Source: Burkholderiaceae bacterium (lineage in GTDB: Bacteria > Pseudomonadota > Gammaproteobacteria > Burkholderiales > Burkholderiaceae). Taken from it: DNA of 37,553 bases. A program made the position numbers and the translations under genes. The DNA is taken from assembly GCA_947457875.1 (NCBI GenBank), contig CANGWV010000004.1, positions 1 to 37,553 on the forward strand, given 5' to 3'. The notes beneath the pieces are model-generated. The model did not search any database. It was not told where the DNA came from and saw only the letters and a program-made list of their open reading frames with translations. Of the stretch, positions 20,469 to 31,322 are shown in pieces (within the stretch, counting starts at the first letter, position 1; each line of letters begins with the position of its first letter).

Positions 20469-20954
20469 TTAGGCGGGCTGAGCACCCATAAATTGACTGC
20501 GAGAAAAAATCAGTGGATCGCGATCTTCGTGGTAATGCATGTTCATGACGCGCGCAACAATAATGCGGTGGTCCCCGCCCGGATGAACGGCGATGGTTTC
20601 GCACTCAAAGTAAGCGACGCAATCGGGCAGCGTGGCTAGACCAGAAGGCCCGGTAACAACATCGACACCAGCGAATTGATCGCCAGTGCTTTTGGCAAAG
20701 CGCATGGCAATGTCTTCCTGAAATCGCCCTAAAACATGAATCAACTGTTTTTTTCCCATTGAAAATGCGTCTAGAAATACGGAGCGCTCAGACAGGCTCC
20801 AAAGCACCAGGGGCGGATCTAAGGAGACCGTATTAAATGAACTAATCGTGACACCAACAGCGTGATTGTTGTTTCCAATGCCGGTGATAACCGTTACACC
20901 CGTAGCAAAACTAGAAAATGCCTTACGTAACTCGGTGGGCGAAGCTGAACTCAT
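20469..20954 (-). CDS. Flavin reductase family protein
   Basis: LRKAFSSFATGVTVITG, GVTISSFNTVSLDPPLVLWSL, GGDHRIIVARV: flavin-reductase-like/HpaC-type domain. Confidence 0.9.
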   Translation of the reverse strand: MSSASPTELRKAFSSFATGVTVITGIGNNNHAVGVTISSFNTVSLDPPLVLWSLSERSVFLDAFSMGKKQLIHVLGRFQEDIAMRFAKSTGDQFAGVDVVTGPSGLATLPDCVAYFECETIAVHPGGDHRIIVARVMNMHYHEDRDPLIFSRSQFMGAQPA

Positions 20955-20974
20955 GAAGGACTTTATCTTTAAAC

Positions 20975-21256
20975 TTATTTATTTGCAGTAATGCTGGTAC
21001 CCGGAATGGGGGTCAATACTTCATTTTCTTCAGCGCGAACGCATTTGAAACGGTATTCATTCGACGCTTTTGAGATGAAGCTAGCGCCCACGTAAAAGTC
21101 GGACTGACACGCTTTCATAGCAAAATTCATCACGTCTTGCGGCGCGGCAGAAGACTGGATTAGGCGCATATTCCCCATCGACATCTTGATGTCAGTAGAC
21201 GAGCAACCGGTCATAACTAAGGTAATCAGCCCAAGAGAGAGTAGAATTTTTTTCAT
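20975..21256 (-). CDS. Small putative lipoprotein of unknown function
   Basis: MKKILLSLGLITLVMTGCSS signal peptide with a lipobox-like Cys. Start trimmed to 21256. Confidence 0.65.
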   Translation of the reverse strand: MKKILLSLGLITLVMTGCSSTDIKMSMGNMRLIQSSAAPQDVMNFAMKACQSDFYVGASFISKASNEYRFKCVRAEENEVLTPIPGTSITANK

Positions 21257-21350
21257 GGAACACTCCATAATTCGTAATGCTTGTTAGGATAAACGGTTTA
21301 CGGCCTGCGGGTGAAAATTAGCGGTTAGGCTCTGTATTGAAAGGAAAACG

Positions 21351-22334
21351 ATGTTTAAGGCAATTGTTATAAATAAAGACGACAAAGGCTACCGAGCGGA
21401 GCTAGGCCAGCTTGAAGAATCAGCACTTCCAGACGGGGATGTGCGTGTCCGGGTGCACTATTCCACGCTTAATTACAAAGATGGCTTGGCAATTACAGGC
21501 AAAGGCCCCGTAGTTCGAAGCTTTCCAATGGTTCCTGGGATCGATTTTGCCGGCGAAGTGCTGGAAAGCACATCGCCTGAGTTTAAAGTGGGCGACTCCG
21601 TTTTGCTCAATGGCTGGGGTGTAGGTGAGGGGCATTGGGGTGGTTTGGCCCAGCAGGCAAGGGTAAAGGCAGAGTGGTTGATTCCATTGCCAAAGGGCTT
21701 TACTTCCAAACAGGCTTTGGCCATTGGAACCGCTGGATATACCGCCATGCTCTGTGTCATGGCGCTGCAAAAGCATGGCGTAAAGCCGGCCGATGGTGAG
21801 GTGCTAGTAACGGGCGCTGCGGGCGGTGTTGGCAGCTTTGCAATTGCCCTGCTGAGTAAGCTCGGTTTTACCGTGGTTGCCAGTAGTGGCCGCCCTCAAG
21901 AGGCTGAGTACTTACGGTCTTTGGGTGCAGCTGAAGTCATTGATCGGAGTACCTTATCGGAGCCCGGTAAGCCATTGGCGCGCGAGCGCTGGGCTGCTGT
22001 GGTGGATAGCGTAGGCAGTCATACCTTGGCCAACGCTTGCGCAGCAACGAAGAGTGAAGGCGCGGTAGCGGCTTGCGGCCTTGCTCAAGGCATGGATTTT
22101 CCAGGCACCGTAGCGCCCTTCATCTTGCGTGGCGTTACCCTCTATGGCATCAATAGCGTGACCGTACCGAAAGCCAAGCGCATTGCGGCGTATGAACAGC
22201 TGAGTGCCTTGGTGGATCTTAAGACCTTGGATGCCATTTCCCACGAAATTAGTTTGGGCGAAGCAATTCAGTATGCCGATGCCTTAATGAAAGGCAATGT
22301 GCGTGGTCGTGTGATTGTGGATGTGAATCGTTAA
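21351..22334 (+). CDS. acuI: MDR-family oxidoreductase, AcuI/YhdH-type acrylyl-CoA reductase (NADPH)
   Basis: STLNYKDGLAITGKGPVVRSFPMVPGIDFAGEV, WGVGEGHWGGLAQ, VTGAAGGVGSFAIALLSKLG, GRVIVDV. Confidence 0.85.
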   Translation: MFKAIVINKDDKGYRAELGQLEESALPDGDVRVRVHYSTLNYKDGLAITGKGPVVRSFPMVPGIDFAGEVLESTSPEFKVGDSVLLNGWGVGEGHWGGLAQQARVKAEWLIPLPKGFTSKQALAIGTAGYTAMLCVMALQKHGVKPADGEVLVTGAAGGVGSFAIALLSKLGFTVVASSGRPQEAEYLRSLGAAEVIDRSTLSEPGKPLARERWAAVVDSVGSHTLANACAATKSEGAVAACGLAQGMDFPGTVAPFILRGVTLYGINSVTVPKAKRIAAYEQLSALVDLKTLDAISHEISLGEAIQYADALMKGNVRGRVIVDVNR

Positions 22335-22525
22335 GATAATTGGGTAGAGGGTGCGCTATCTGAATTGGGTGATTTTCGCAGTGGCAGTTGTTGATTAATT
22401 GCGCGTTGCTGGTCGTCGGATAAAGTCGACCAGCATGCGATTTCGTCAATCGTGCGAGAGCAGCCAAAACAGAAACCCGTTATGGGATCCATTTCACACC
22501 AATTGACGCAAGGCGACTCAACCAC
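22331..22525 (-). CDS. DUF1289 domain-containing protein
   Basis: SPCVNWCEMDPITGFCFGCSRTIDEIACWSTLSDDQQRAI: conserved Cys pattern of DUF1289. GTG start. Confidence 0.85.
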   Translation of the reverse strand: MVESPCVNWCEMDPITGFCFGCSRTIDEIACWSTLSDDQQRAINQQLPLRKSPNSDSAPSTQLS

Positions 22526-22556
22526 TGGATTATCCTTGTATAAAACCGACTTCTAA

Positions 22557-23648
22557 ATGAAAACGCCACCTACTACTAGCGCAGTTGATCTTAATTCAAT
22601 TCAATACCCTTGGGGCGATCAATTGCCGGAGAAAGCCGTTCCATTTGAACTGCTACCGGGAGTGCGTTGGATCAGAATGCCTCTTCCCTTCGCTTTGGAT
22701 CATATCAATCTCTGGTTAATTCGGGATGAGTTTAATGGTAGGGCAGGCTGGACCATTATTGATTGTGGCATTGCGAACGACGAGACCCGGGCCATTTGGG
22801 AAGAAATTGAGCGAACCCAGTTAGATGGGTTGCCTGTGTTGCGGGTCATTGTGACCCACATGCACCCCGATCACGTTGGCCTGGCGCAGTGGCTTTGTGA
22901 TCGCTGGCAAGTGCCTTTGTGGATGTCGATGTCGGATTACCTCACGGCGCAGTGGCTTAGCCATGATCACGGTGGAGCTGCCATTGGCGCCACTCCTGGC
23001 AGTGGCGGCGCTGCAGATCATTTTCAGCGGCATGGCCTTTCCAGTAGCGAAGATCTAGAAAAGCTCCGTGGCCGAGCAGACTACTACAAGCGCATGGTGC
23101 CTGGTGTGCCAAAGCGCTACCGCCGTATCATGGAGGGCGAGCAGATTGAGATGGGCGGGCATCGATGGCAGGTCATCATGGGCTATGGCCACGCCCCCGA
23201 ACATGCCAGTCTCTATTGCGCAGAATTAGGTTGTTTTATTTCAGGGGATATGGTGCTGCCGCGTATCTCGACCAATGTGAGCGTCTATGATGCTGAGCCT
23301 GACGCAGATCCGCTCGGTCTGTATTTGGATTCATTATTGAAGTACACAGCGCTGCCAAAAGATACCGTGGTGCTGCCCTCGCATGGCAAACCCTTCAGGG
23401 GCTTACATTACCGCATCAAGCAGTTACAAGACCACCACGTCGACCGCTTGGCTGAAACGATGGGCGCGTGTCAGGTGCCCCACCATGCCCGCGATATTGT
23501 TCCAGTGCTATTTAAGCGTAGGCTAGATACCCACCAAATGAGTTTTGCAATGGGCGAGGCGATTGCCCACCTTAATCACCTGTGGCGTCAAGGAAAGTTG
23601 CGCCGCGAGCTTTCTTCCGACGGGGTGTGGATGTTTTGCGCGGTTTAG
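22557..23648 (+). CDS. MBL-fold metallo-hydrolase with C-terminal helical/winged-helix region
   Basis: VTHMHPDHVGLAQWL (HxHxDH), GYGHAPEHASLYC, LFISGDMVLPRIS-type segment, LPSHGKPF. Confidence 0.9.
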   Translation: MKTPPTTSAVDLNSIQYPWGDQLPEKAVPFELLPGVRWIRMPLPFALDHINLWLIRDEFNGRAGWTIIDCGIANDETRAIWEEIERTQLDGLPVLRVIVTHMHPDHVGLAQWLCDRWQVPLWMSMSDYLTAQWLSHDHGGAAIGATPGSGGAADHFQRHGLSSSEDLEKLRGRADYYKRMVPGVPKRYRRIMEGEQIEMGGHRWQVIMGYGHAPEHASLYCAELGCFISGDMVLPRISTNVSVYDAEPDADPLGLYLDSLLKYTALPKDTVVLPSHGKPFRGLHYRIKQLQDHHVDRLAETMGACQVPHHARDIVPVLFKRRLDTHQMSFAMGEAIAHLNHLWRQGKLRRELSSDGVWMFCAV

Positions 23649-24000
23649 CTGCGCTGGGTTTTTTGCTGGAGTCAGCGCTTTCGTCGGGCTTGGGCGTCAT
23701 GGCCTCCCCAAAGGACTTCAGCGCCAATAGGGTCGCGTGCTGGACCTCGAGGCCCTGAATCGTCGTTTTGAGGATGTTGTGGTTCATTGAAAGCCAGTTT
23801 TCAACGCTTTTTAAGTCCTTAATCCGTTTTTCAAGCTCATCAATGTCAACCCCTGGAAAGCCAGCAAATCCAGCAGGGCCTTTTGATGGATCGGCAGCAA
23901 ACGGAAACTGCCCTGCATTTTGCCCATTAGCAACCCCCTGCCCCCACATGGTCTTGAGCATTTCCATGCTTTGATTGAATTCAGGAATGGTTCCAAACAT
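23572..24000 (-). CDS. phaM: PhaM-like polyhydroxyalkanoate granule-associated protein
   Basis: MFGTIPEFNQSMEMLKTMWG N-terminus; IDELEKRIKDLKSVENWLSMNHNILKTTIQGLEVQHATLLALKSF; basic C-terminus KPSAAKPRKTSTPRRKKARG. Start trimmed to the ATG at 24000. Confidence 0.75.
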   Translation of the reverse strand: MFGTIPEFNQSMEMLKTMWGQGVANGQNAGQFPFAADPSKGPAGFAGFPGVDIDELEKRIKDLKSVENWLSMNHNILKTTIQGLEVQHATLLALKSFGEAMTPKPDESADSSKKPSAAKPRKTSTPRRKKARGATFLDATGD

Positions 24001-24077
24001 ACAGCCTCCAAGCCAGCTTGATGCCGATAAAGTCATTAGAATAGTGGGTTATTAAGATTAACCCCTCTATTTAAACA

Positions 24078-25145
24078 ATGCAATCAAACGGTTCCAATTT
24101 GGTGTTTACCCGGGGCGGCGAATTACCAGCGCTGCTAAACGACCGCATCCTCGTCTTGGACGGCGCCATGGGAACCATGATTCAACAATACAAGCTAAGT
24201 GAGGCGGATTACCGTGGTCTGCCCGGAAATACCCGCTTTGCAGATCATCCCGGCGACCTGAAGGGGAACAATGAGCTTTTGGTCCTAACGCAGCCCCACA
24301 TCATCCAAAAAATTCATGAAGACTATTTGGATGCGGGCGCGGACATCATAGAAACCAATACCTTTGGCGCGACTTCGGTAGCGCAAGAGGACTATAAAAT
24401 GCCGGGTTTAGCTCGCGAGATGAATGAAGCAGCCGCACGCTTAGCGCACGATGCCTGTGCCAAGTTCAGCACACCTGCAAAGCCACGCTTTGTGGCTGGC
24501 GCAATTGGACCAACGCCAAAGACGGCTAGCATCTCTCCAGATGTCAATGATCCGGGCGCGCGCAACATTAGCTTTGATGCCTTGCGTGATACATACCGTG
24601 AGCAAATCGAAGGCTTGTATGCCGGCGGCGTCGATCTTTTTTTAGTCGAAACCATTTTTGATACCTTAAATGCCAAAGCAGCAATGTTTGCCCTCGATGA
24701 ATTTTTTGAGGACACCGGTGTGAAGTTGCCGGTTATGGTTTCTGGGACTGTGACCGATGCATCGGGACGCATTTTGTCTGGGCAAACCGTAGAGGCGTTT
24801 TGGAATAGCTTGCGTCACATCAAGCCACTCACGTTTGGTTTGAATTGCGCGCTCGGAGCAGCGTTAATGCGACCCTACATTGCAGAGCTAGCACGCATCT
24901 GCAATACCGCAGTGTCGTGTTACCCCAATGCAGGCCTGCCCAACCCCATGAGCGATACCGGCTTTGATGAGACTCCAGAGATTACTTCTGCGCTGGTCGA
25001 TGGCTTTGCTAAAGACGGATTAGTCAATTTGGTGGGCGGCTGCTGTGGAACTACCCCGGATCATATTCGTGCGATTGCCAATGCAGTTGCAAAGCGTAAG
25101 CCACGGGTCTTTTACCGTGAGCCTCAAGCAGAGGAAGCAGAATGA
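24078..25145 (+). CDS. metH: Methionine synthase, N-terminal homocysteine S-methyltransferase part (split MetH)
   Basis: [60 protein letters not shown]; ends after the homocysteine domain. Confidence 0.93.
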   Translation: MQSNGSNLVFTRGGELPALLNDRILVLDGAMGTMIQQYKLSEADYRGLPGNTRFADHPGDLKGNNELLVLTQPHIIQKIHEDYLDAGADIIETNTFGATSVAQEDYKMPGLAREMNEAAARLAHDACAKFSTPAKPRFVAGAIGPTPKTASISPDVNDPGARNISFDALRDTYREQIEGLYAGGVDLFLVETIFDTLNAKAAMFALDEFFEDTGVKLPVMVSGTVTDASGRILSGQTVEAFWNSLRHIKPLTFGLNCALGAALMRPYIAELARICNTAVSCYPNAGLPNPMSDTGFDETPEITSALVDGFAKDGLVNLVGGCCGTTPDHIRAIANAVAKRKPRVFYREPQAEEAE

Positions 25146-27883
25146 GCAAGCGCGTGATTGCTCCAATGCGTTTGTCTGGCCTCGAGTCGTATAACGTCAG
25201 CCCAGTAGTCGGTTTCGTCAATATTGGCGAGCGGACGAACGTCACGGGATCAAAAGCCTTTTCGCGCATGATCTTGAATAATCAATTTGATGAGGCTCTA
25301 GCAGTAGCGCGGCAGCAGGTTGAAAGTGGCGCGCAGATTATTGACATCAATATGGATGAGGCCATGCTGGATTCAGAGGCGGCCATGGTGCGCTTTCTGA
25401 ATCTGATTGCATCCGAGCCAGATATTGCTCGTGTGCCCATCATGATCGACTCGTCGAAATGGAGCATCATCGAGGCGGGCTTGAAGTGCGTCCAAGGCAA
25501 GCCAATCGTGAATTCGATTTCGTTAAAAGAAGGCGAAGACGCATTTCGGCATCAAGCTAAGCTAATTCGTCGCTATGGAGCTGCTACGGTGGTCATGGCC
25601 TTTGACGAAAAAGGGCAGGCCGATACCTACCAACGTAAAACAGAAATTTGCCAACGCTCATATCAAATTTTGGTTGAGGAAATTGGATTTCCGCCAGAAG
25701 ATATTATTTTTGATCCCAATATTTTTGCGATTGCTACCGGGATTGAAGAGCACGATAACTACGCAGTTGATTTTATAAATGCAACGCGCTGGATTAAAGA
25801 AAATTTACCGGGCGCGAAAGTCAGCGGCGGGGTATCCAATGTGAGCTTTTCATTCCGCGGCAATGATCGTGTTCGCGAAGCCATTCATACGGTATTTTTG
25901 TACCACGCGATTCAGGCAGGCATGGACATGGGGATTGTCAACGCCGGCCAACTTGGGGTCTATGCCGACTTAGACCCAGAGTTGCGTGAGCGGGTTGAAG
26001 ACATTGTGCTCAACCGCTTTAAAGAAAAAGAGGGCCAAACACCAACCGAGCATTTATTGGCAATCGCAGATCAATTTAAGGGCGATGGCATCAAGCAAGT
26101 CGAGAATCTCGTATGGCGTGAAGCGCCGGTGCGGGATCGCTTAACGCATGCTTTGGTGCATGGCATTACCAACTTTATTTTGGACGATACCGAAGAGTTG
26201 CGGGCCGACATAATGGGGTCCGGAGGTCGGCCGATTGAAGTAATTGAAGGCCCCCTCATGGATGGCATGAACGTGGTCGGCGATTTGTTTGGTGAAGGCA
26301 AAATGTTTTTGCCGCAAGTCGTAAAAAGTGCGCGCGTGATGAAGCAGGCCGTAGCGCACCTTATTCCCTATATTGAGGAAGAAAAGCGCTTGCACGTTGC
26401 TGCAGGCGGGGAAGCCAAAGCCAAGGGCAAGATTGTGATGGCAACCGTTAAGGGTGACGTGCACGACATTGGTAAAAACATTGTGACCGTTGTTCTTCAA
26501 TGCAATAACTTTGAAGTGGTCAATATGGGCGTGATGGTGCCCTGCGCTGAGATTCTGAAAGTAGCCAAAGAAGAAAAGGCCGATATCGTCGGGCTGTCTG
26601 GTTTGATTACCCCGTCGCTCGAAGAAATGACCTATGTTGCCCAAGAAATGCAGCGTGATCCGTATTTCCGTGACCAGCAATTACCACTGATGATTGGTGG
26701 GGCGACCACATCGCGTGTTCATACTGCAGTCAAAATTGCACCGCACTATGACGGTCCGGTGGTGTATGTTCCGGATGCGTCACGCTCCGTCTCGGTTGCA
26801 TCGAGCTTACTGTCGGATGAGAGTGCCACTAAGTTTATTCAAGACTTACGCGATGACTATGAGCGCATACGTTTACAACATGCGAATCGCAAAGTAGCGC
26901 CAACCATTTCACTGGAAGCGGCACGCCAAAATCGAGAGAAAATCGATTGGAGCGCTTATACGCCAGAGAAGCCGAAATTCATTGGTCGTCGCGTCTTCAA
27001 AAACTTTGCCCTCAGTGAAATTGCAAAGTTCATTGACTGGACCCCATTTTTTCAAACTTGGGATTTAGCGGGCAAGTTCCCGGCCATTCTAGAAGATGAG
27101 GTAGTAGGCGTAGAGGCCAAGAAAGTATTTGCTGACGCTCAGGCGCTATTGGAGAAGATCGTCAAAGGACAGTGGCTTCAAGCGGATGGCGTAGTCGCGT
27201 TTTACCCTGCCAACGCCCTAGGTGATGACATTGTGTTGTATAGCGATGAAGCGCGCGAGCATCCGGCATTTGTTTGGCATAACTTGCGCCAGCAGTCAGA
27301 GCGACCAGTGGTAGATGGAGTAAAGCGCCCCAATCGCTGCTTAGCAGACTACGTTGCGCCGCGCGATTCTGGAGTTGCAGATTATGTCGGCTGTTTTGCT
27401 GTCACCACCGGACATGGCGTTGAAAAGAAAGTCGCTGAATTTCAGGCAAAAAACGATGACTACAATGCCATCATGCTCAAGGCATTGGCAGATCGGCTGG
27501 CGGAGGCCTTTGCTGAACTCATGCACCACCGTGTTCGTACTGATCTGTGGGGTTATGCCAGTGATGAGGCTTTAACGAATGAGGCAATGATTGATGAGCA
27601 ATATCGCGGCATTCGGCCGGCGCCTGGTTATCCAGCTTGTCCAGCGCATGAAGTTAAGCGCGATATGCTGCGTATCGTTGGTGCAGAAGACATTGGCATG
27701 ACCCTAACCGAGTCATTTGCAATGGATCCAGCATCCAGTGTGAGCGGATTTTATTTAGCACACCCCAATGCGCAGTATTTCAACGTGGGTAAAGTCTCGG
27801 CGGATCAAGTTGAGGATCTAGCGAAGCGCCGCAATGAATCGATTGAAACGGTGCGCCGGTCCCTATCCAGCTCTTTAGAGTAA
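25142..27883 (+). CDS. metH: Methionine synthase, pterin-binding, cobalamin-binding and reactivation domains (split MetH)
   Basis: [16 protein letters not shown], pterin-binding domain, B12 motif [23 protein letters not shown]-binding [19 protein letters not shown] overlap with the N-terminal gene. Confidence 0.95.
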   Translation: MSKRVIAPMRLSGLESYNVSPVVGFVNIGERTNVTGSKAFSRMILNNQFDEALAVARQQVESGAQIIDINMDEAMLDSEAAMVRFLNLIASEPDIARVPIMIDSSKWSIIEAGLKCVQGKPIVNSISLKEGEDAFRHQAKLIRRYGAATVVMAFDEKGQADTYQRKTEICQRSYQILVEEIGFPPEDIIFDPNIFAIATGIEEHDNYAVDFINATRWIKENLPGAKVSGGVSNVSFSFRGNDRVREAIHTVFLYHAIQAGMDMGIVNAGQLGVYADLDPELRERVEDIVLNRFKEKEGQTPTEHLLAIADQFKGDGIKQVENLVWREAPVRDRLTHALVHGITNFILDDTEELRADIMGSGGRPIEVIEGPLMDGMNVVGDLFGEGKMFLPQVVKSARVMKQAVAHLIPYIEEEKRLHVAAGGEAKAKGKIVMATVKGDVHDIGKNIVTVVLQCNNFEVVNMGVMVPCAEILKVAKEEKADIVGLSGLITPSLEEMTYVAQEMQRDPYFRDQQLPLMIGGATTSRVHTAVKIAPHYDGPVVYVPDASRSVSVASSLLSDESATKFIQDLRDDYERIRLQHANRKVAPTISLEAARQNREKIDWSAYTPEKPKFIGRRVFKNFALSEIAKFIDWTPFFQTWDLAGKFPAILEDEVVGVEAKKVFADAQALLEKIVKGQWLQADGVVAFYPANALGDDIVLYSDEAREHPAFVWHNLRQQSERPVVDGVKRPNRCLADYVAPRDSGVADYVGCFAVTTGHGVEKKVAEFQAKNDDYNAIMLKALADRLAEAFAELMHHRVRTDLWGYASDEALTNEAMIDEQYRGIRPAPGYPACPAHEVKRDMLRIVGAEDIGMTLTESFAMDPASSVSGFYLAHPNAQYFNVGKVSADQVEDLAKRRNESIETVRRSLSSSLE

Positions 27884-27892
27884 AGCTAGGTT

Positions 27893-28210
27893 TTACACGC
27901 CCCACACTACCGGTTCATTCGCAGCGCAAGCCTGTTTCATAAGCTCCAGGAAGGGGAAAGCGCGCTGCCCTAGGCGATCAGCTCTGGGCTTGTCCTGATC
28001 GGAGTCTGCCGGTTTATCTGGCGTGCTACTTTTGGAGGCCGCATCGGCCGCAATGGCAGATTCAAGGCGGGCAATAAACTCCGGTAAACGCTCTGTTACC
28101 AAAATGCCGCGTTTCTCTAGGGGATGTTCTAGGATGTCAAAAATACGCTGGCTCAAATCGGCGAGCATGATGACATCAGGACCTGCTTTGGAGTGAAATT
28201 GATAAATCAT
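27893..28210 (-). CDS. DUF1840 domain-containing protein
   Basis: 105 aa; MIYQFHSKAGPDVIMLADLSQRIFDIL and RAFPFLELMKQACAANEPVVWGV. Confidence 0.85.
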   Translation of the reverse strand: MIYQFHSKAGPDVIMLADLSQRIFDILEHPLEKRGILVTERLPEFIARLESAIAADAASKSSTPDKPADSDQDKPRADRLGQRAFPFLELMKQACAANEPVVWGV

Positions 28211-28281
28211 GATTTAGCTTACCATCTTTATAGAATCGTCTATTCATAATCGGTCGCTACGCCTGATAAACTCACCCTTCT

Positions 28282-30015
28282 ATGCTGTTAAATCACAAAA
28301 ACCAATTAATTGCATCCTTACGCGCTGCCTTGAAGGCCGTCGCAGGTGCTCGCGGTATAGCGGTAGATGAGCCGATTGAGCCGCGGCTAGAGCGACCCAA
28401 ATCGGTGGACCATGGCGATGTCGCTTGCAACATTGCATTGCAAATCGCTAAAGCCTGGAAGATGAATCCCCGTGAGCTAGCCCAAGCCATCGTGGATTTC
28501 TTGGGGACGGACCCCAGTTATGCAAGGTTGATTGAGTCGAGCGAGATTGCGGGCCCTGGATTCATTAATTTCCGCTTAAGCAATGCAGCTAAAACCGAAG
28601 TAGTAAGGGCGGTACTGGATCAGAAAAAAGGATTCGGTAAACGCGCGCGAAATGAATCATCGCGGGCAATGGTGGAGTTTGTTTCTGCTAATCCAACTGG
28701 CCCATTGCACGTTGGCCATGGCAGGCAGGCAGCACTCGGTGATGCCATCGCCAACTTAATGGATACCCAAGGAATTGCAGTGCACCGGGAGTTTTATTAC
28801 AACGATGCTGGGGTGCAGATTACGAATTTAGCGGCCTCCGTACATGCCCGCTTGAGCGGACTAAAGCCTGGCGATGCGAGTTGGCCAGAGCAGGCTTACA
28901 ACGGTGATTACATTGCGGAAATTGCACAGGCATATAAGACCTCCCCTGAATGCAAGGGCATTGATGATTTAGCAGCGATTCAGCAGTTTGCGGTTGCTTA
29001 CCTACGCAATGAGCAGGATATTGACTTGCGTACCTTTGGTGTTCAGTTTGATTGCTACTACCTCGAATCATCTTTGTATACCGACGGCAGTGTGGCTCAG
29101 ATCGTTGCCGACCTGGGCTCCGTAGGCAAAACATATGAGGCCGATGGTGCGCTGTGGCTCAGGACAATGGAGGATGGCGATGATAAAGATCGCGTCATGC
29201 GCAAGTCCAACGGCACATACACCTATTTTGTGCCTGACGTTGCCTACCATGCAAGCAAGTGGCAGCGAGGCTTTATCAAAGTAATCAATGTACAGGGTAG
29301 CGATCACCACGGCACTATTGCCCGCGTGCGCTCTGGCTTACAGGGCGTTGCACAAAAACGCGGCTGGACTATTCCAGCAGATTACCCTGACTATGTTTTG
29401 CACAAGATGGTAACGGTGATGCGGCATGGGCAGGAGGTGAAGATTTCAAAACGGGCCGGCTCCTATGTGACAGTTCGCGACTTAGTGGAGTGGTCTGGCG
29501 GCGTTACTGAGTCGATGACTGTACAAGAGCGCGAATTAGCCTTGCAGCGGGGGCGCGATGCGGTGCGCTTTTTCTTGATTTCCCGCAAAGCCGATACGGA
29601 ATTTGTTTTTGATGTTGATTTAGCGCTACAACAGAGTGATGAAAATCCCGTGTTCTATGTGCAATACGCACATGCACGCATTTGCTCAATCTTGCTGCAA
29701 TGGAGCGGTACTGAAGCAGACTTGCTAAATGCCAATCTTTCTCTTTTAGATAGTAAGGCTTCTGATCATTTGCTCCGCCGCCTTGCGGAGTATCCGGAGA
29801 TGCTCACGACTGCGGCTACCGAGTTATCCCCGCACGCAGTAGCGTTTTATCTGCGCGATTTAGCGGGTGATTTCCATACTTTTTATAATGCAGACCGGGT
29901 TTTGGTGGACGATGCAAATCTAAAATTAGCTAGGTTGGCTTTATTATCGGCAACCCGACAAGTGATTGAAAATGGATTAGCTTTATTGGGTGTATCCGCG
30001 CCCAGAAAAATGTAA
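28282..30015 (+). CDS. argS: Arginyl-tRNA synthetase
   Basis: 577 aa; [29 protein letters not shown] (HIGH-like motif HVGH), [26 protein letters not shown]. Confidence 0.97.
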   Translation: MLLNHKNQLIASLRAALKAVAGARGIAVDEPIEPRLERPKSVDHGDVACNIALQIAKAWKMNPRELAQAIVDFLGTDPSYARLIESSEIAGPGFINFRLSNAAKTEVVRAVLDQKKGFGKRARNESSRAMVEFVSANPTGPLHVGHGRQAALGDAIANLMDTQGIAVHREFYYNDAGVQITNLAASVHARLSGLKPGDASWPEQAYNGDYIAEIAQAYKTSPECKGIDDLAAIQQFAVAYLRNEQDIDLRTFGVQFDCYYLESSLYTDGSVAQIVADLGSVGKTYEADGALWLRTMEDGDDKDRVMRKSNGTYTYFVPDVAYHASKWQRGFIKVINVQGSDHHGTIARVRSGLQGVAQKRGWTIPADYPDYVLHKMVTVMRHGQEVKISKRAGSYVTVRDLVEWSGGVTESMTVQERELALQRGRDAVRFFLISRKADTEFVFDVDLALQQSDENPVFYVQYAHARICSILLQWSGTEADLLNANLSLLDSKASDHLLRRLAEYPEMLTTAATELSPHAVAFYLRDLAGDFHTFYNADRVLVDDANLKLARLALLSATRQVIENGLALLGVSAPRKM

Positions 30016-30025
30016 GATAAGGGGA

Positions 30026-30646
30026 ATGATGAAAAAAGCCAATCGATCCTCCGCACTTCCAATGCAGCGTATTGCCCAAAGCGATAGGGAATTTGGTGGC
30101 ACCATCTTGGGATTAGTGATTGGTTTGGTGATCGGCCTTAGCCTTGCCTTGGCAGTAGCCTACTATATTTATAAAACGCCGCCGCAAGAGCGACCTGGAG
30201 TGAAAGCCCCTAATCTTCCTTTATCCATTAAACCAGCCGCGCCAGCAGAAGTGGTGGTTAATGAAGAAGAAAAACCGGCAACTCAAATTGATTTAAATAA
30301 ACCACTGCAGGGCAAATCTCCAGCCATCCCCAGCGGCAGCGCTGACCCGATCGCCGACATTGCGACCGGCAAAGCAGCGGCGGACGCTGCGGCCAGCGCA
30401 AAGACAGATGTTGTCTTTTTTGTTCAAACTGGCGCCTTTGCAAGCCAATCCGAAGCCGACGCACAAAAAGCCAGCTTAGCCATGCAGGGCATGCAATCTC
30501 AAATTAGCGAAGGACTGATTGATGGAAAATCAGTCTGGCGGGTTCGTATTGGTCCTTTTGCCAATGTCGATGACAGTGGTATTGTGCGTAGCAAGTTAAC
30601 CGGTATGGGTATTAAGCCGGCTGTCATTAAGGTCAACAAGCAATGA
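30026..30646 (+). CDS. SPOR domain-containing membrane protein
   Basis: Single N-terminal TM segment (GTILGLVIGLVIGLSLALAVAYYIY); C-terminal SPOR repeat FFVQTGAFASQSEADAQKASLAMQG, VWRVRIGPFANVDD. Start trimmed to the ATG at 30026, after an AAGGGG site. Confidence 0.9.
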   Translation: MMKKANRSSALPMQRIAQSDREFGGTILGLVIGLVIGLSLALAVAYYIYKTPPQERPGVKAPNLPLSIKPAAPAEVVVNEEEKPATQIDLNKPLQGKSPAIPSGSADPIADIATGKAAADAAASAKTDVVFFVQTGAFASQSEADAQKASLAMQGMQSQISEGLIDGKSVWRVRIGPFANVDDSGIVRSKLTGMGIKPAVIKVNKQ

Positions 30647-31299
30647 AATCATTTTCTCGATTAATAAAACTCGCGCTGGGCACTCTATTTGCCTTGAGCT
30701 GTTTCATGCCAGTTACACATGCCCAAGGGCCCGCAAAGATAGAGCCTGGATTTGATTACCGTATCCTGCCGGTGGCGCAACCGCTCGATACCAAAGGCAA
30801 GGTAGAGGTCATCGAATTCTTTTGGTATGGATGCCCGCATTGCTTTGATTTTGATCCCGAAATCATGGCATGGGAAAAGCGCCAAGCAAAAGACGTGGTA
30901 TTTCGACAAGTGCCGATTGCCTTTCGCGAGGAGTTAATGCCGCATAGCCAGCTGTTTTATGCCCTCGAAGCCTTAGGCAAAAGCAATCTCAATTCCAAGG
31001 TGATGTTTGCTATGCATCGGGAAAACAAACGCCTGCTCAATGAGAATGACATTGCGGATTGGGTTGCTAGTCAGGGCGTCGATCGCAATGCTTTTTTGGC
31101 TGCATACCGTTCGTTTGCTGTTGTTTCAAAAGCAAGGGCCGCGCGGCAGCTGGGTGATGCTTACCGCATTGATGGGGTTCCCACCGTAGCGATTCAAGGA
31201 AAGTACATTACTTCACCATCGATTGCCGGTACTCGTGCAAAAGCCATCGCAGTGATGGATCACTTGGTCGACAAAGTCAGAAAAGAGAATTACAAATAA
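30643..31299 (+). CDS. dsbA: Thiol:disulfide interchange protein DsbA-like
   Basis: Signal peptide; KVEVIEFFWYGCPHCFDFDPEI (CPHC active site); cis-Pro segment YRIDGVPTVAIQGKY. ATGA overlap with the SPOR gene. Confidence 0.93.
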   Translation: MKSFSRLIKLALGTLFALSCFMPVTHAQGPAKIEPGFDYRILPVAQPLDTKGKVEVIEFFWYGCPHCFDFDPEIMAWEKRQAKDVVFRQVPIAFREELMPHSQLFYALEALGKSNLNSKVMFAMHRENKRLLNENDIADWVASQGVDRNAFLAAYRSFAVVSKARAARQLGDAYRIDGVPTVAIQGKYITSPSIAGTRAKAIAVMDHLVDKVRKENYK

Positions 31300-31322
31300 A
31301 CGACGGAGTAATGCGTTCGGCG

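Noticed and set aside
26141-26680. 179-aa antisense ORF inside the metH C-terminal gene
   Set aside because: Opposite the B12-binding and adjacent coding region; His-rich complement artefact without start context.
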